A stretch of DNA of 64,000 nt, from positions 16,092,119 to 16,156,118 of the forward strand of contig OX031071.1 of NCBI GenBank assembly GCA_943736015.1. The letters run 5' to 3'. The number at the start of each line of letters is the position of its first letter. The stretch's first letter is position 1. A program made the translations under genes and the position numbers. Under the pieces are notes generated by a model, which saw only the letters and a list, made by a program, of their open reading frames with translations, was not told the DNA's origin and made no database searches. This document shows positions 40,658-51,405 of this stretch, one piece after another. The DNA is from Tridacna crocea (taxonomy: Eukaryota > Mollusca > Bivalvia > Cardiida > Cardiidae).

Positions 40658-41092
40658 CAACTCTTTACATTAAAATTTCAGATTTGTCTTAGTCAAAAGC
40701 ATGTACAATTAACCGTTTAACCCATAAGGCATTTCTAAGGTATCTCAAATTGACCCTAAATAACAGCAAGGATGAAGCATTTTCTTATGTGTATATGACA
40801 CCTTTTGATAGCATAAAAAACATTGTGACAAAAGGTGAAATTGCTCGTGCCGAGCAATTTCACCTTTTGCCACAATGTTTTCAAAAGGCTCCTACAAGCA
40901 ATACATAGAAATGAGTACCTATGAAGTAAAAGGTTAAAATTTCAGATTTGTTGAGTCAAAAGTATTTGCAGATAACTAAATAAATGTGACTCGTGGAATT
41001 TATTGTGGGAAAGAGTAGAAAACATTGTGGAAACAGGAGAAAATGATGGTTTTCAGCAACTTCTCTTTTCCCGCCATGCTTTCACCCTATTA
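40658..41092 (-). repeat. TTAA-hairpin MITE A split by a C copy
   Basis: Outer long arm at 40658-40712, inner long arm, core and short arm from 40937. AAAATTTCAGATTTGT occurs on both sides of the C insert, so the host may be two partial copies. Confidence 0.6.
40709..40937 (-). repeat. TTAA-hairpin MITE C
   Basis: Starts TTAACCGTTTAACCCATAAG. Core TGACAAAAGGTGAAATTGCT with centre CGTGCCGAGC. Ends GAAGTAAAAGGTTAA. Confidence 0.92.
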
Positions 41093-41330
41093 ACCCTTTA
41101 CCACGCAGTCCTGACTTGTAACGACCCTGATAAAGAAAGCTTTTGAAAACATTGTGGGAAAAAGAAAAAGTACTGGTTATCAGTATTTTCTCCTTTACCC
41201 ACAATGTTTTCTACCCATCCCAAATCAAATTTTAATTTTTGTTTCATGTTGTTGTTTTTTTGTTGTCTGCAAAATTTTAATGTTTTAAATTTGGGCAGAT
41301 CCAAAATTTATTCATGTGGTAAAATGTTAA
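41090..41330 (+). repeat. TTAA-hairpin MITE A
   Basis: Full length with matched centre change ACTGGTTATCAGT (GC to AC/GT on both arms). The long arm carries extra T runs. Confidence 0.9.
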
Positions 41331-41398
41331 AAGGACCAAATGCTGTACACTTGCTTACCATCAATCTTTTGTTATCTACTCACTGAAAAACTAAAAGG

Positions 41399-41510
41399 AA
41401 AAAAAAACTGGATGGTGGAAAAAGCAGAAAATACTACTGTTACAGTTATTTTTTCTTTTTCCACAATGGTTTTTCATAGCATTTTCTCCTCTCTCAGGAT
41501 CCTCTGGTTA
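41399..41510. repeat. MITE A core remnant
   Basis: GGTGGAAAAAGCAGAAAATA and TTTTTTCTTTTTCCACAATG still pair over about 20 bp. Confidence 0.5.
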
Positions 41511-41540
41511 CCAAACTATGGGTTATCCAGAGCCAACTAA

Positions 41541-41822
41541 GCCCTAGTAGCTCAGTCCGTAGCATGCAGAACTTGAGACCACAGGGTCAATTCCTGGCTT
41601 CAACCCGTGGCTCGGCCAATTTCTTTCTGCAGATTGATAATAGTCACTGCGACAGGTTTCATTCTTCTCCAACTGCTCCAAGCAGTCAGTGCTTTGGACA
41701 AAAAATTGTGTGAAGTACTGGTAAAAGAAACTCCTGAAACGCATGGATAGGTGCACTGCCCGCTGCGATATAACTGAAATAAAATTGAAAACAGCATTAA
41801 ACACCATAGAATCAATCAATAT
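41541..41822 (+). mobile_element. tRNA-derived SINE, full length
   Basis: GCCCTAGTAGCTCAGTCCGT (A box) and CAGGGTCAATTCCTGGC (B box). Body with GAAGTACTGGTAAAAGAAAC, 3' end AGCATTAAACACCATAGAAT and an AATCAATCAAT tail. Reference copy for the reverse pieces at 5202, 14326 and 38390. Confidence 0.85.
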
Positions 41823-42117
41823 TCAGAGCCGAAAGAATCCCTGATCTTACTTTGGTATTCTAGTGGAAAGGATTAAGAGTTGAATGATTTCTTTTGCCAT
41901 TTAATAATTTCAAGACTTAAACAAAGAACTGGAATTTTTTATAGCATCAAATGTTCACCTTACAGAAGGTGTCTCAATTAATTTCAGTTTTATTTCTTGC
42001 GGGGTTGAAAATACAGATTTGATGAACAGATATTAAATGAACAAAAATCCTTAAACACACACTTCTTCTCTTGTTTTCTTCCAGTTTTTCAACAAATATC
42101 ATCCTTATTTTTTGAAA

Positions 42118-42204
42118 GTCATATTATTCTTGTGTTTTCATGCAATATGCTGCTCCTGATGGTTTCAAGGTTGCACAGATTACGGTGGATAAACATGCAT
42201 TCTA
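42118..42204 (+). CDS. possible terminal coding segment
   Basis: Downstream of a strong pyrimidine tract (TCTTGTTTTCTTCCAG at 42085) one frame reads MQYAAPDGFKVAQITVDKHA, one more residue (F), then a stop. That frame has a stop just after the strong acceptor, so a weaker acceptor (TTTTTTGAAAG) would be needed. Low support. Confidence 0.12.
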
Positions 42205-42242
42205 AGAAGCTATCAAAGACGTCACTGTGGTTGTTTCTTGTC

Positions 42243-42453
42243 TTATCTCTCTACCAAACAACAAGATTATAGACTGGTTCAAATTGAAAGCAATTGCAGC
42301 CAACAAAATAAGTGTGACTTAAAATTAGAAATTTGGGTTGGGAATGGTAGAAAACACTGTGGGAAAAGGTGGTTTTCTCCTTTACTCACAATGTTTTCAA
42401 AAGGCTTCATTCTTACAGTTGTTAAAAGTTGGGATTGTGTGGTAAAGTTTTAA
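42243..42453 (-). repeat. TTAA-hairpin MITE A, core shortened
   Basis: Long arm good. Core reduced to GTGGGAAAAGGTGGTTTTCT. Short arm to GTGTGGTAAAGTTTTAA. Confidence 0.8.
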
Positions 42454-42671
42454 AATGATAACATAATTATCTCAAGAATTTTTTTATCCCATACAGGGAT
42501 TTTCTTACCAACGTTTAGTTTACACAGTAGACTAGATTCTACACACTTTCAAATTTAAACAGCGTTTTATTACTCCATACCTGTAAAGATGTATTCTTAA
42601 GTAACAAAACTTAGCTTTATGAAGATTGTAATTCGTTTACTGCCAATGTAGCCTTGATCAGCTTTTGTGAA

Positions 42672-42735
42672 TGTAGTAGATCAAGATTAGACAGCACAAA
42701 ATGTCAGTCTGATCTTGGATCATACATTATCTGCT
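42672..42735. repeat. GATC-palindrome repeat
   Basis: GTAGTAGATCAAGATTAGAC paired with AGTCTGATCTTGGATCATAC. Confidence 0.75.
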
Positions 42736-42834
42736 GCTTGATATTTTCCTTTGACTAAGAGATCAAGTTTAAAAGCAACAAGAATATAATCTTAGTCTTC
42801 CAGGCTTGAACACTTTCAGTTTTGTTCGGTCTTT

Positions 42835-44550
42835 TTATACGCCCGAAGGGTCGTACTATGTTATACCCCCAGTCGTCCGTCCGTCCGTTAGCAATTTCTT
42901 GCGTGCGCAACTCCTCCTACAGTTTCCATCGGAATTATTTGAAACTTGCCACAATGAATCTCCATGATGTCTAGTTGTGCACCTGGGTCTTGGAATTTGG
43001 ATTGCTGTTTGCGTTCTAAAATTATCTGCCCTTGATTGAAATAACCAACTTTTCACTTTGAATTTTTTGTTCCAGCTATAACTTCCATACTATGAAAGGT
43101 ATCAACTTGAAACTACATACACTGATAGGACACATTATGGAGAAGTGCAGTGCACATATACCATAACTCTTCCAACATTATTTTTTGAGTTACTGCCCTT
43201 TGTTAATTTTCAGTTTGAATTTTTATAACTTCTTAACTATAAAAGCTATTAACTTGGAACTTCATACACTGATAGAACCCATTATGGAGAAGTGCACTGC
43301 ACATGAACCATAACTCTGTCACCTTTATTATTTGAGTTATTGCCCTTTGTTAATTTTCACTTTGAATTTTTGTCCAGGCCATAACTTCCAAACTATAAAA
43401 GATATCAACTTGCAACTACATACACTGATAGAACACATTATGGAAAAGTATAATGCACATGAACCATGACTCTGCCAACGTTCTTTTTTAACTGCCCTTT
43501 GTTAATTTTCAGTTTGAATTTTTGTCCAGGGCATAACTTCTAAACTATAAAAGCTATTATCTTGAAACTTCAAAGACTAATAGAACACATTATGGAGAAG
43601 TGCATTGCACATGAACCATAACTCTGCCATCTTTATTTTTTGAGTTATTGCCCTTCATTAATTTTCAGTTTGAATTTTTGTCCCAGCCATAACTTTCAAA
43701 TTATAAAAGCTATTAATTTGGAACTTCATACACTGATAGAACCCATTATGGAGAAGTGCATTGCACATGAACCATAACTCTGCCATCTTTATTTTTTGAG
43801 TTATTGCCCTTCATTAATTTTCAGTTTGAATTTTTGTCCCAGCCATAACTTTCAAATTATAAAAGCTATTAATTTGGAACTTCATACACTGATAGAACAC
43901 ATTATGGAGAAGTGCACTGCACATGAACCATAACTATGCCACTTTTATTTTTTGAGTTATTGCCCTTTGTTAATTTTCAGTTCGAATTTTTGTCCCGGCC
44001 ATAACTTCCAAATTATAAAAGCCATTAATTTGGAACTTCATACACTGATAGAACCCATTATGGAGAAGTGCATTGCCCATAAATCATAACTCTGCCATCT
44101 TTATTATTTCAGTTATTGCCATTGGTTAATTTTCAGTTTGAATTTTTGTAAAGACCATAACTTCCAAACTTCAAAATCCATCGTCTTGAAACTTCAAAGA
44201 CTAAAACGACACATTATGAAGAAGTGCATTGCACAAGAACCATAACTCTGCCCTCCCTCCTTCTGAGTTATTTCCCTTTTCACTTTGAATTTTCGTCTGG
44301 GCCATAATTTCTAAAATATAAAAGGTATGATCTGGGACCTTCAAAGACTGATCAAACACCTTGTGGATAAAAGCAATTCACAAAATTTGTAACTTTGCCA
44401 CCCTTATTTTTTTAGTTATTGCCCTTTAATATTTTTCATATATCATGGAGAATAACTTACTACTCTTCATTCATGGCTCATCCGTCAATGCAAGTCATTT
44501 CACTGACAAGCCCCTTCGGGCATATATGCGCCGCTCTGCGAAGCTCTTGT
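42835..44550. mobile_element. tandem-core element with 156-bp units
   Basis: Ends TATACGCCCGAAGGGTCGTA and CCCCTTCGGGCATATATGCG are inverted, with CCGTCCGTCCG beside the left end. The core has nine units whose ATAACTTC landmarks start at 43078, 43225, 43381, 43533, 43689, 43845, 44001, 44157 and 44303. Five spacings are exactly 156 bp. The units from 43689 and 43845 are almost identical, indicating recent expansion. No ORF. Confidence 0.85.
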
Positions 44551-44555
44551 TCCCT

Positions 44556-44606
44556 TTTGAGCTACATTTAATCCGTCCAAAATTTTGTTGATCAGTAAAT
44601 CGTCAA
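44556..44606 (+). repeat. MITE A right-end fragment
   Basis: CATTTAATCCGTCCAAAATT to ATCAGTAAATCGTCAA. Confidence 0.6.
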
Positions 44607-44807
44607 CCCTTTCCCAAACGACAAATTTTAGACTCTTCCAAACTCAAAGAGTTTGTAGATGACAATTTCAAATTTGATAAAAATGGCAGAAAGTTCCCCA
44701 AATGAGTAGAAAACTCGGTACGAGCAATTTCTCCTTTTCCCACAGTGTTTTCAAAAGACTTTTACTGCAAACACGTAAAAACAAGGGCTTGTTTGGGAAA
44801 GGGTTAA
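44603..44807 (-). repeat. TTAA-hairpin MITE B, half-core deleted
   Basis: Long arm complete, then GAAAACTCGGTACGAGCAAT: the first half-core is gone. Short arm and GGGTTAA intact. Confidence 0.9.
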
Positions 44808-45269
44808 GGGAAAGTGGGTGATGAAAGTTTGGTACAATATCTGAAGCAAGATGTGTGAAATAATGAATAGTTATGGGGCCAATCGAATGAACCCACCATT
44901 TAGGACGGGGCAGGGGATGTCCACACCACTCAAAGCTGTTACTTTTTCGCGCCTCAAATGGCCCTTTTTATCTACCATTATTAGAGTAGAAAATTAATTA
45001 TGCTGACCCCGTTTTCATTCGGGGAGAAAAAAGAGAATTGTAAAGAGGCAGCTTTCACTTGACGTTTGATAGAGATCAAGTTATGGTCTAATATTGCCAG
45101 CTCTCGGACAATAGGCAACCTTTCGGCCCACCTGCCCCCTAAAAATAAATGGGGTCATATAAATAAGAGATTTATTTTTTTTTTACAAATTCGTTACTAT
45201 TAAATTTCTTTCTACAAATTGCTGTACAAGATAGACCTTTTATGTTTATGTCCATACAGTTAATAGAAT

Positions 45270-45720
45270 TTAACTCCTTACCAAACTACAAAATTTTGGT
45301 CTTGGCCAAATCGAAAGTATTAACCCTTTACCCCATAAGGCATTTCTATGGTATCTCTAATTGACCCTAAATAACAGCAAGGATGAAGCTGTTTTTTATG
45401 TGTAAATGACACCTTTTGATAGCATAGAAAACATTGTGGCAAAAGGTAAAATTGCTCGTGACGAGCAATTTCGCCTTTTGCCACAATGTTTTCCAAAGGC
45501 TTCTACAAGCAATGTGTAGAAATGAGTATTTATGGAGTAAAGGGTTAACAGAAGACAAAATAATCATGGCTCAAGTGATCGTTTCTTTCTTTGAATAGTA
45601 GAAAACATTTTGGGAAAAGGAGAAAATACTGCAAACCAGCATTTCTCCTTTTTCCAAAATGTTTTCAAAAGCTTTCTTTGTCAAGGTCTTTAATCCTTAT
45701 AGTGTGTAGTAAAGGGTTTA
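45270..45720 (-). repeat. TTAA-hairpin MITE A split by a C copy
   Basis: The A long arm is interrupted where its consensus AAAGCATTTGCAG has become AAAGTATTAACAG, creating a TTAA. Remainder 45545-45720 with core GGGAAAAGGAGAAAATACTG. Confidence 0.9.
45320..45548 (-). repeat. TTAA-hairpin MITE C, nested
   Basis: Complete C copy between duplicated TTAA (45320-45323 and 45545-45548). Core GGCAAAAGGTAAAATTGCTC, centre GTGACGAGC. Confidence 0.95.
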
Positions 45721-45728
45721 TCTCATTG

Positions 45729-45958
45729 TTTAACCCATTACCACACAATCCCTACTTTTGACGCCCCTGAGAAAGAAGCCTTTTGAAAACACTGTGGGCA
45801 AAGGAGAAAATGCTGGTAACCAGCATTTTCTCCTTTTCCCCCAGTGTTTTCTACCCTTCCCAGAACAAATTTCAATTTTTTGGACACCTTTATTTTGTCG
45901 TCTGCAAATGCTTTCAATTTGGACTGGTCTAAAATTTTCTCATGTGGTAAAGAGTTAA
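45729..45958 (+). repeat. TTAA-hairpin MITE A
   Basis: Young-subgroup copy with CACTGTGGGCAAAGG / CCCCCAGTG at the stem base. TTAA at both ends. Confidence 0.95.
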
Positions 45959-46035
45959 AAATGTAGACATGTTTATTCTGAGGCCTCTGCCTGTTTGCTG
46001 ATATATGCTGATCTATGCCTCTTTCTTTTTTACAG

Positions 46036-46088
46036 ATATTTTTTTCCTTTGGATCTCCAAAACTCAGGATGATTTGGTAAGCATTTAA
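46036..46088 (-). repeat. MITE A short-arm end
   Basis: AAAACTCAGGATGATTTGGTAA matches a MITE short-arm terminus. It follows a perfect acceptor-like CTTTCTTTTTTACAG, so it also looks like a 41-nt exon, a misleading combination. Confidence 0.5.
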
Positions 46089-46357
46089 AACTCATTAACA
46101 GAAGACAAAATCTTAACCTTGTCTAAATTGAAAGCATTTGCAAACAAAACTTTTAGCGTGACTCAAATGGTGCCTTCTTTCTTTGAGTAGTCTAGAAAAC
46201 ATTTTGGAAAAAGGTCCAACCGTTGGTTACCAGCATTTTCTCCTTTTCCCACAATGATTTTGAAAGATATACTTTTCAGGGTCGTTTAAACTCGGAATTT
46301 TCATAAGGCTTCTACCGCGGGGTCGTTAAAGGTCTGTATTTTCCAGTAAAGGGTTAA
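46085..46357 (-). repeat. TTAA-hairpin MITE A with duplicated short arm
   Basis: Core first half decayed. The short arm appears twice (CAGGGTCGTTTAAACTCGG and GGGGTCGTTAAAGGTCTG), giving 273 bp. Confidence 0.8.
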
Positions 46358-46505
46358 TTAGTTATTGAACACTGAATGACATATATTGAACAAAGAAGAG
46401 TATTGGCAGATTGAAAATGGTGCAGAAAGATGTAAGATCATCTATTTATCTGTAAGCATAGCCTGTACATGCCCTTTTTACCTGAGAACAAAACTACATT
46501 GGTTC

Positions 46506-47062
46506 TTAATGAAAGCATTTTGCACACAATTGCCCTCAGATTATAAGATTGTTGTCCTTAACTCTTTACCAAACGACAATATTTTAGGCTTGTCCAAATT
46601 GAAAGCATTTGTAGACGACACAATGAAAGTGACTGAAAATTTGAAATTAGTTTTGTGAAGGGTAGAAAACATTGTGGGAAAAGGAGAATATGCTGGTTAC
46701 CAGCATTTTCTCCTTTTCCCACAATGTTTTCAGTAGGCTTCTTTCTCAGGGGCGTCAAAAGTAGGGATTGTGTGGTAATGGGTTAATGAAAGCATTTTGC
46801 ACACAATTGCCCTCAGATTATAAGATTGTTGTCTTTAACTCTTTACCAAACGACAATATTTTAGGCTTGTCCAAATTTAAAGCATTTGTAGACGACAAAA
46901 TGAAAGTGACGGAAAATTTGAAATTAGTTTTGTTAAGGGTAGAAAACATTGTGGAAAAAGGAGAAAATGCTGGTTACCAGCATTTTCTCCTTTTCCCAAA
47001 ATGTTTTCAGTAGGCTTCCTTCTCAGGGGTGTCAAAAGTAGGGATCATGTGGTAATGGGTTA
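46506..47062 (+). repeat. 277-bp tandem duplication including a MITE
   Basis: TTAATGAAAGCATTTTGCAC starts both units (46506 and 46783). Each unit is about 50 bp of flank plus one MITE A copy. Only a few differences separate the units. Confidence 0.92.
46558..46786 (-). repeat. TTAA-hairpin MITE A (unit 1)
   Basis: Complete, TTAA to TTAA. Single stem mismatch (GGAGAATATGCTGG). Confidence 0.95.
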
Positions 47063-47063
47063 A
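46835..47063 (-). repeat. TTAA-hairpin MITE A (unit 2)
   Basis: Complete. Differs from unit 1 in the stem base (GTGGAAAAAGG; CCCAAAATG). Confidence 0.95.
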
Positions 47064-47510
47064 AACAGATATCCCATGATATTTTATCAACATTGCCATT
47101 TTTACTTTTTACAGCAGCTCAGAGCACATGATTGTGTCCTCGTGATTTTTGCTTACAAAAGATTAGATACATATTGGTCACATCTAAATTCATTCAAATA
47201 TATGTTTTTTTCCCCTCAATCTGGTGAAACAAAATGCTAATGAGGAATTTGAATTGACATCTGGTACACAGTTTATGGAGCACCATGTGTATATACCTAT
47301 TTTCTTTTGTTTATACAATGCACAATGAAAATTAATGTCAGTTGCCAGGAGTCTGCCCACCTATTCTGTTCTCCCAACCAACCTTCAGGGAAACCACTAT
47401 CTGCTATATATGTTTGCACATGGCTGCACAATGTGAAATTCATTCTGAACACTTTGAAAGTCAGGTAGCCAAGCAAACTGCAAGTGTTTAAACTGAAATT
47501 TGATATTTTG

Positions 47511-47736
47511 TAATCCCCTCACCACTCAATCCCTCCTTTTGACAACCCTGAGAAAGAAGCCTTAAGAAAACATTGTGGAAAATAGGAGAAAATGCTGCTA
47601 ACTAGCATTTTCTCCTTTTCCCACCATGTTTTCTACTTTTCACAAAAATTTTTATTTTCAGTCGCTTTTATTTTGTCATCTGCAAATGCTTTCGATTTGG
47701 ACAAGCCTAAAATATTGTCATTTGGTATTGAGTTAA
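47511..47736 (+). repeat. TTAA-hairpin MITE A
   Basis: Full length. Left TTAA changed (TAATCCCCTCACC). Centre GCTGCTAACTAGC. Confidence 0.88.
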
Positions 47737-48305
47737 GCCCATTTGTGGTAAATGAGACATAGACTAGTAGCCCAGAAACATGGCTCAGTTTTTGTGCTTG
47801 TGCATGCATGGTAATGAGCCTGTCCAAATCGTAACTTTGACATTTATCAATTGATTTCATAATTTTGCGAATAAGTTGTCCTTTATGACTGAATTTGTCA
47901 TTTCAAACATTCATACTGGTATGTTGAAGGTCAAGGTCATACTTGAAGGTCAAATGATAATATTTTCTGAAATTCATTGTGGGTGAGCTATGGTAAGATT
48001 TCAAGTTAATTTTTAATTATCAAAAAGTTGCTATGATTAAAATGAGTATTGTTGTACTACTGTGACCAGCCACTTTTTCCATTTTTTCCCAATTAGAATT
48101 ATTATTTATAAATCTAGGGCCACTCTATTCTCATTACAAAAGGAGACAATAATTACCTCCCTAACAAAAATATCAACAAATAATTTCAAGTTGGACACCA
48201 AAGGAATATCTGGTCTGTTTGAAAAGTGCAAAAATATTATATATCCCTATTTACCAACTAAAATGAAATTTCATTCCATTTTGCACCAGAAGGATGGTAA
48301 TACCT
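47737..48305. other. flank of the inverted-repeat complex
   Basis: Contains GAAGGTCAAGGTCATACTTG and AAGGTCAAATG near 47925 (three AGGTCA half-sites). From about 48220 the sequence is shared with 35540-35620. No gene seen. Confidence 0.35.
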
Positions 48306-50145
48306 TAAAGGTGGCCCTTCAGATTTTGGGACAAAATTTTTACAAAAAAACAAAAAAAAATCTTTAAACTGCCAAAGCCTTATAATTTTCTTTCATAAAA
48401 CCGCAGTAGTCGAAAACCATCCGACAACAAGAGAAATTAGAGATTTAACACAGCCCAGGTCGACGCCAACGGGAAACACGGTCTATTTTTACATGAGCAA
48501 TTTTCTCATTTACATACTCGAAATACACAGACGAAGCTTCAAACATAACGTCCGAAGAAGACAAGATGGGAAAAATAATTACATATTTGTTATGTTATAA
48601 AATTTAAGCGTCATTAGTCACGGGGAGTCACTTAACATTCCCACAATGCTTGTTTTAATTTTTGGCACGAAATCTAAAAATAGCTTAAAGGTGGGTATTT
48701 AGAAATTTTACATCTCACCAAATTAAGATATATATATATCACTGAAATTCATATGAAAAAATGATACAAATCATCAATTATTAAGATTCATAAAATTACG
48801 AAAAAAAAAATTTTCGATGGTATTCCCTTAAAAGGCTACGTAGCCTCTTAAGCTATTTTTAGATTTCGTGCCAAAAATCAATAAAGTATTGTGGGAATCT
48901 CAAGCGACTGGCACGTGACTCATAAGGCTTAAATTCCCTATCATAACAAACATGTAATAATTATTTTCCATAATGTCTTCTTCGGACGCTATATTTGAAG
49001 CTTCTTCTGTGTATTCCTGTAAGTAAATGAGAGAACTGGTCATCTAAAAATAGAATGTGTCTCCCGTTGGTGTCAACCTGGGCCGTAGTAAATCTCTAAT
49101 TTCTCTTGTTGTCGGACGTTTTCGGCTACTGGGGTTTTATGAATGAAAATTAAAAGGCTTTGGGAGTAAAAGGATGATTTTTTTGCACTTTTGTAAAATT
49201 TTTGTCCCAAAATCTGAAGGGCCACCTTTAAAGGTAGCCCTTCAGATTTTGGGACGAAAATTTTACAAGAATACAAAATAAATCATCCTTATACTCCCAA
49301 AGCCTTATAATTTTCTTTCATAAAGCCCCAATAGTTAAAAACCATCCGAAAACAAGAGAAATTAGAAATTTACTCCGGCCCAGGTCGACACCGATGGGAA
49401 ACACGGTCTATTTTTATATGAGCAACTCGCTCATCTACATACCAGAAATATACAGACGGAGCCTCAAACAAAGCATCCGAAGAAGACATTATGGAAAATA
49501 ATTACATGTTTGTTATTTTATGGAATTTCAGCGTCATTAGTCACTTAACATTCCCACTATGCTTTTTTTATTTTTGGCGGGAAATCTAAAAATAGCTTAA
49601 GAGGCTACGTAGCCTTTTAACCCTTTACCCCATAAGGCATTTCTATGGTATCTCTAATCGACGCTAAATAACAGCAAGGATGAAGCCGTTTCTTATGTGT
49701 ATATGACACCTTTTGGTAGGGTAGAAAACATTGTGGCAAAAGGTGAAATTGCTCGTCACGAGCAATTTCACCTTTTGCCACAATGTTTTCCAAAGGCTCC
49801 TACAAACAATGCATAGAAATGAGTATCTGTGGAGTAAAGGGTTAAAGGAATACCATAAAAAAAAAAAATTGTTTTAGTAATTTTATGATTCTTCATTATT
49901 GATGATTTGTACTGTTATTTCATATAAATTTCAGTGATATAATTATATTTTTTAATTTGAAAATTCTAAATACCCACCTTTAAGGGGCTATGTAGCCGTT
50001 TAAGGCCCACCCCCCAAATTTTTTTGGATAATATTATGATCCTTAATTATTAATGATTCTAATTGTTTTTTCATATAAATTTCAGTGATATAATTATATA
50101 CTCTTGAATTTGGTGTGATGTGAAAAACCTAAATACCCACTTCAC
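48306..50145. repeat. large inverted-repeat complex
   Basis: A unit E of about 390 bp (starting TTAAAGGTGGCCCTTCAGAT, ending GAAATCTAAAAATAGCTTAA) occurs at 48306-48690 (+), 48836-49231 (-) and 49232-49617 (+). The last two are head to head around the perfect junction GGGCCACCTTTAAAGGTAGCCC. A linked unit T of about 150 bp (AAATACCCACCTTTAA at one end) occurs at 48688-48828 and inverted at 49846-49985 and 50005-50145. The arms around 49231 pair for about 540 bp apart from the C insertion. No transposase frame seen. Confidence 0.85.
49617..49845 (-). repeat. TTAA-hairpin MITE C, in one arm of the complex
   Basis: Perfect core (GGCAAAAGGTGAAATTGCTC with centre GTCACGAGC). TTAA on both sides. 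The matching position in the opposite arm (48828-48831) has a single TTAA and no insert. Confidence 0.97.
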
Positions 50146-50908
50146 CCCTCACAACGTATGTCAGTGTGACGTCACAGGTAGTGATATCAGACCCTTGTTA
50201 TAAAGTCAATGTGCGTGTTTGGTAAGACTGTTTTTTTTTTGTAATCGTTCCTTTAAATGATCTGGAAAAAGTCTTTAGACCTCCAAAGTGTACAATGCCT
50301 AGGGACTTTGTTTTTTGTCAAAGCTTTTGTTAACTACTTACAATAATGGAATAGACTTCAACCAACTATTAAAACCCAATCACTTTTTGATATTTGGTCA
50401 AAGTGTTTGTGCATATAGACATCTGCTTCCTGTCTAAAACATCAGAATTTTAAATGTGTTCACCTAATGTCTTTGATAAATACATGAGAGTCTCTGTAGT
50501 CTGTTTGTATCCACCCAAGCTAGCCTCATTCTATCTTCATATCGTACTTACTTTTCAATATGGACATAAGTTATGAAAATGCGCAGGTCCTATATCACTT
50601 CCTGTGACGTACGTTGTTGCCCTTGCACTTTCGACATTCAGAGTCTAGCTTACTAAGGTCTATAGGGTGTCTTCCATATTTTGACTCCATATTGTTGTCT
50701 TTGAGCACCATTCCAGTTGAATAAAAATTATGTGCTAGGATAAGACAATGACCCCAAATTTATTGATGGCTTTTGACAAACCAAAATTGTGGCAAAGACA
50801 TGGTAATGGATTGGTATAAAGTTCCTAACATTGAACAAAATTAATGGCCGAAATACTTTGCTCCAATCAAAAGAAATCTTACAATTTACCTCGGAGAAAA
50901 AAAAAGGA
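50146..50908. other. 760-bp stretch without recognisable element
   Basis: Starts with GTCAGTGTGACGTCACAGG, a cAMP-response-like TGACGTCA, then AT-rich unique sequence. No open frame with splice support. Confidence 0.35.
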
Positions 50909-51136
50909 TTAACTCTTAACCAAACAACAAATTTCTGGACTGGTTCAAATCGAGAGCATTTGCAGACGACAAAATAAATGTGACGGAAAAGTTAAAATTT
51001 GCTATGGGAAGGGTTAAAAACATTGTGAGAAAAGGAGAAAATGCTGGTTACCAACATTTTCTCCTTTTCCCACAATGTTTTTTAAATCCTTTTCTTTCAG
51101 GGTCATCAAAAGTCATCATTATGTGGTAAAGGGTTA
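50909..51136 (-). repeat. TTAA-hairpin MITE A
   Basis: Full length. Stem changed at GTGAGAAAAGG. TTAA at both ends. Confidence 0.93.
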
Positions 51137-51149
51137 ATCATAAACGGCA

Positions 51150-51357
51150 GTAACTCTTATTATAGAAGACAAAACTTAGACTTGTCCAAATTGAAATCAT
51201 CTTTACGTAACAGGACTAATATGTTGAGATTTTTTTTTTGTTGACAAAGTAGAAAACATTGTGCAGGTTATCAGCATTTTCTCCTTTTAACACTATATTT
51301 TCAAAAACTCAGTTTTCTTTGTGTTGTTAAAACCCGGAGTGCGTAGCAAAGGGTAAA
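51150..51357 (-). repeat. TTAA-hairpin MITE A, half-core deleted
   Basis: CATTGTGCAGGTTATCAGCA: the first stem arm is lost. Ends GCGTAGCAAAGGGTAAA. Confidence 0.75.
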
Positions 51358-51405
51358 GTGAGAGATGGCCTTGGGTCCTCATCCAACTATCTCGAATTGT
51401 AATGA

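Noticed and set aside
42835-44550. CRISPR-like array, because of regular spacing of about 156 bp.
   Set aside because: The whole unit repeats without distinct spacers, in a eukaryotic context. It is a tandem-core mobile element.
46036-46076. 41-nt microexon between a perfect acceptor and GTAAGC.
   Set aside because: The sequence matches a MITE short-arm terminus, so the donor is the MITE end. Listed as a MITE fragment instead.
47920-47960. Nuclear-receptor response element (several AGGTCA half-sites).
   Set aside because: Such AAGGTCA runs can arise within dispersed repeats, and nothing nearby supports a regulatory role.
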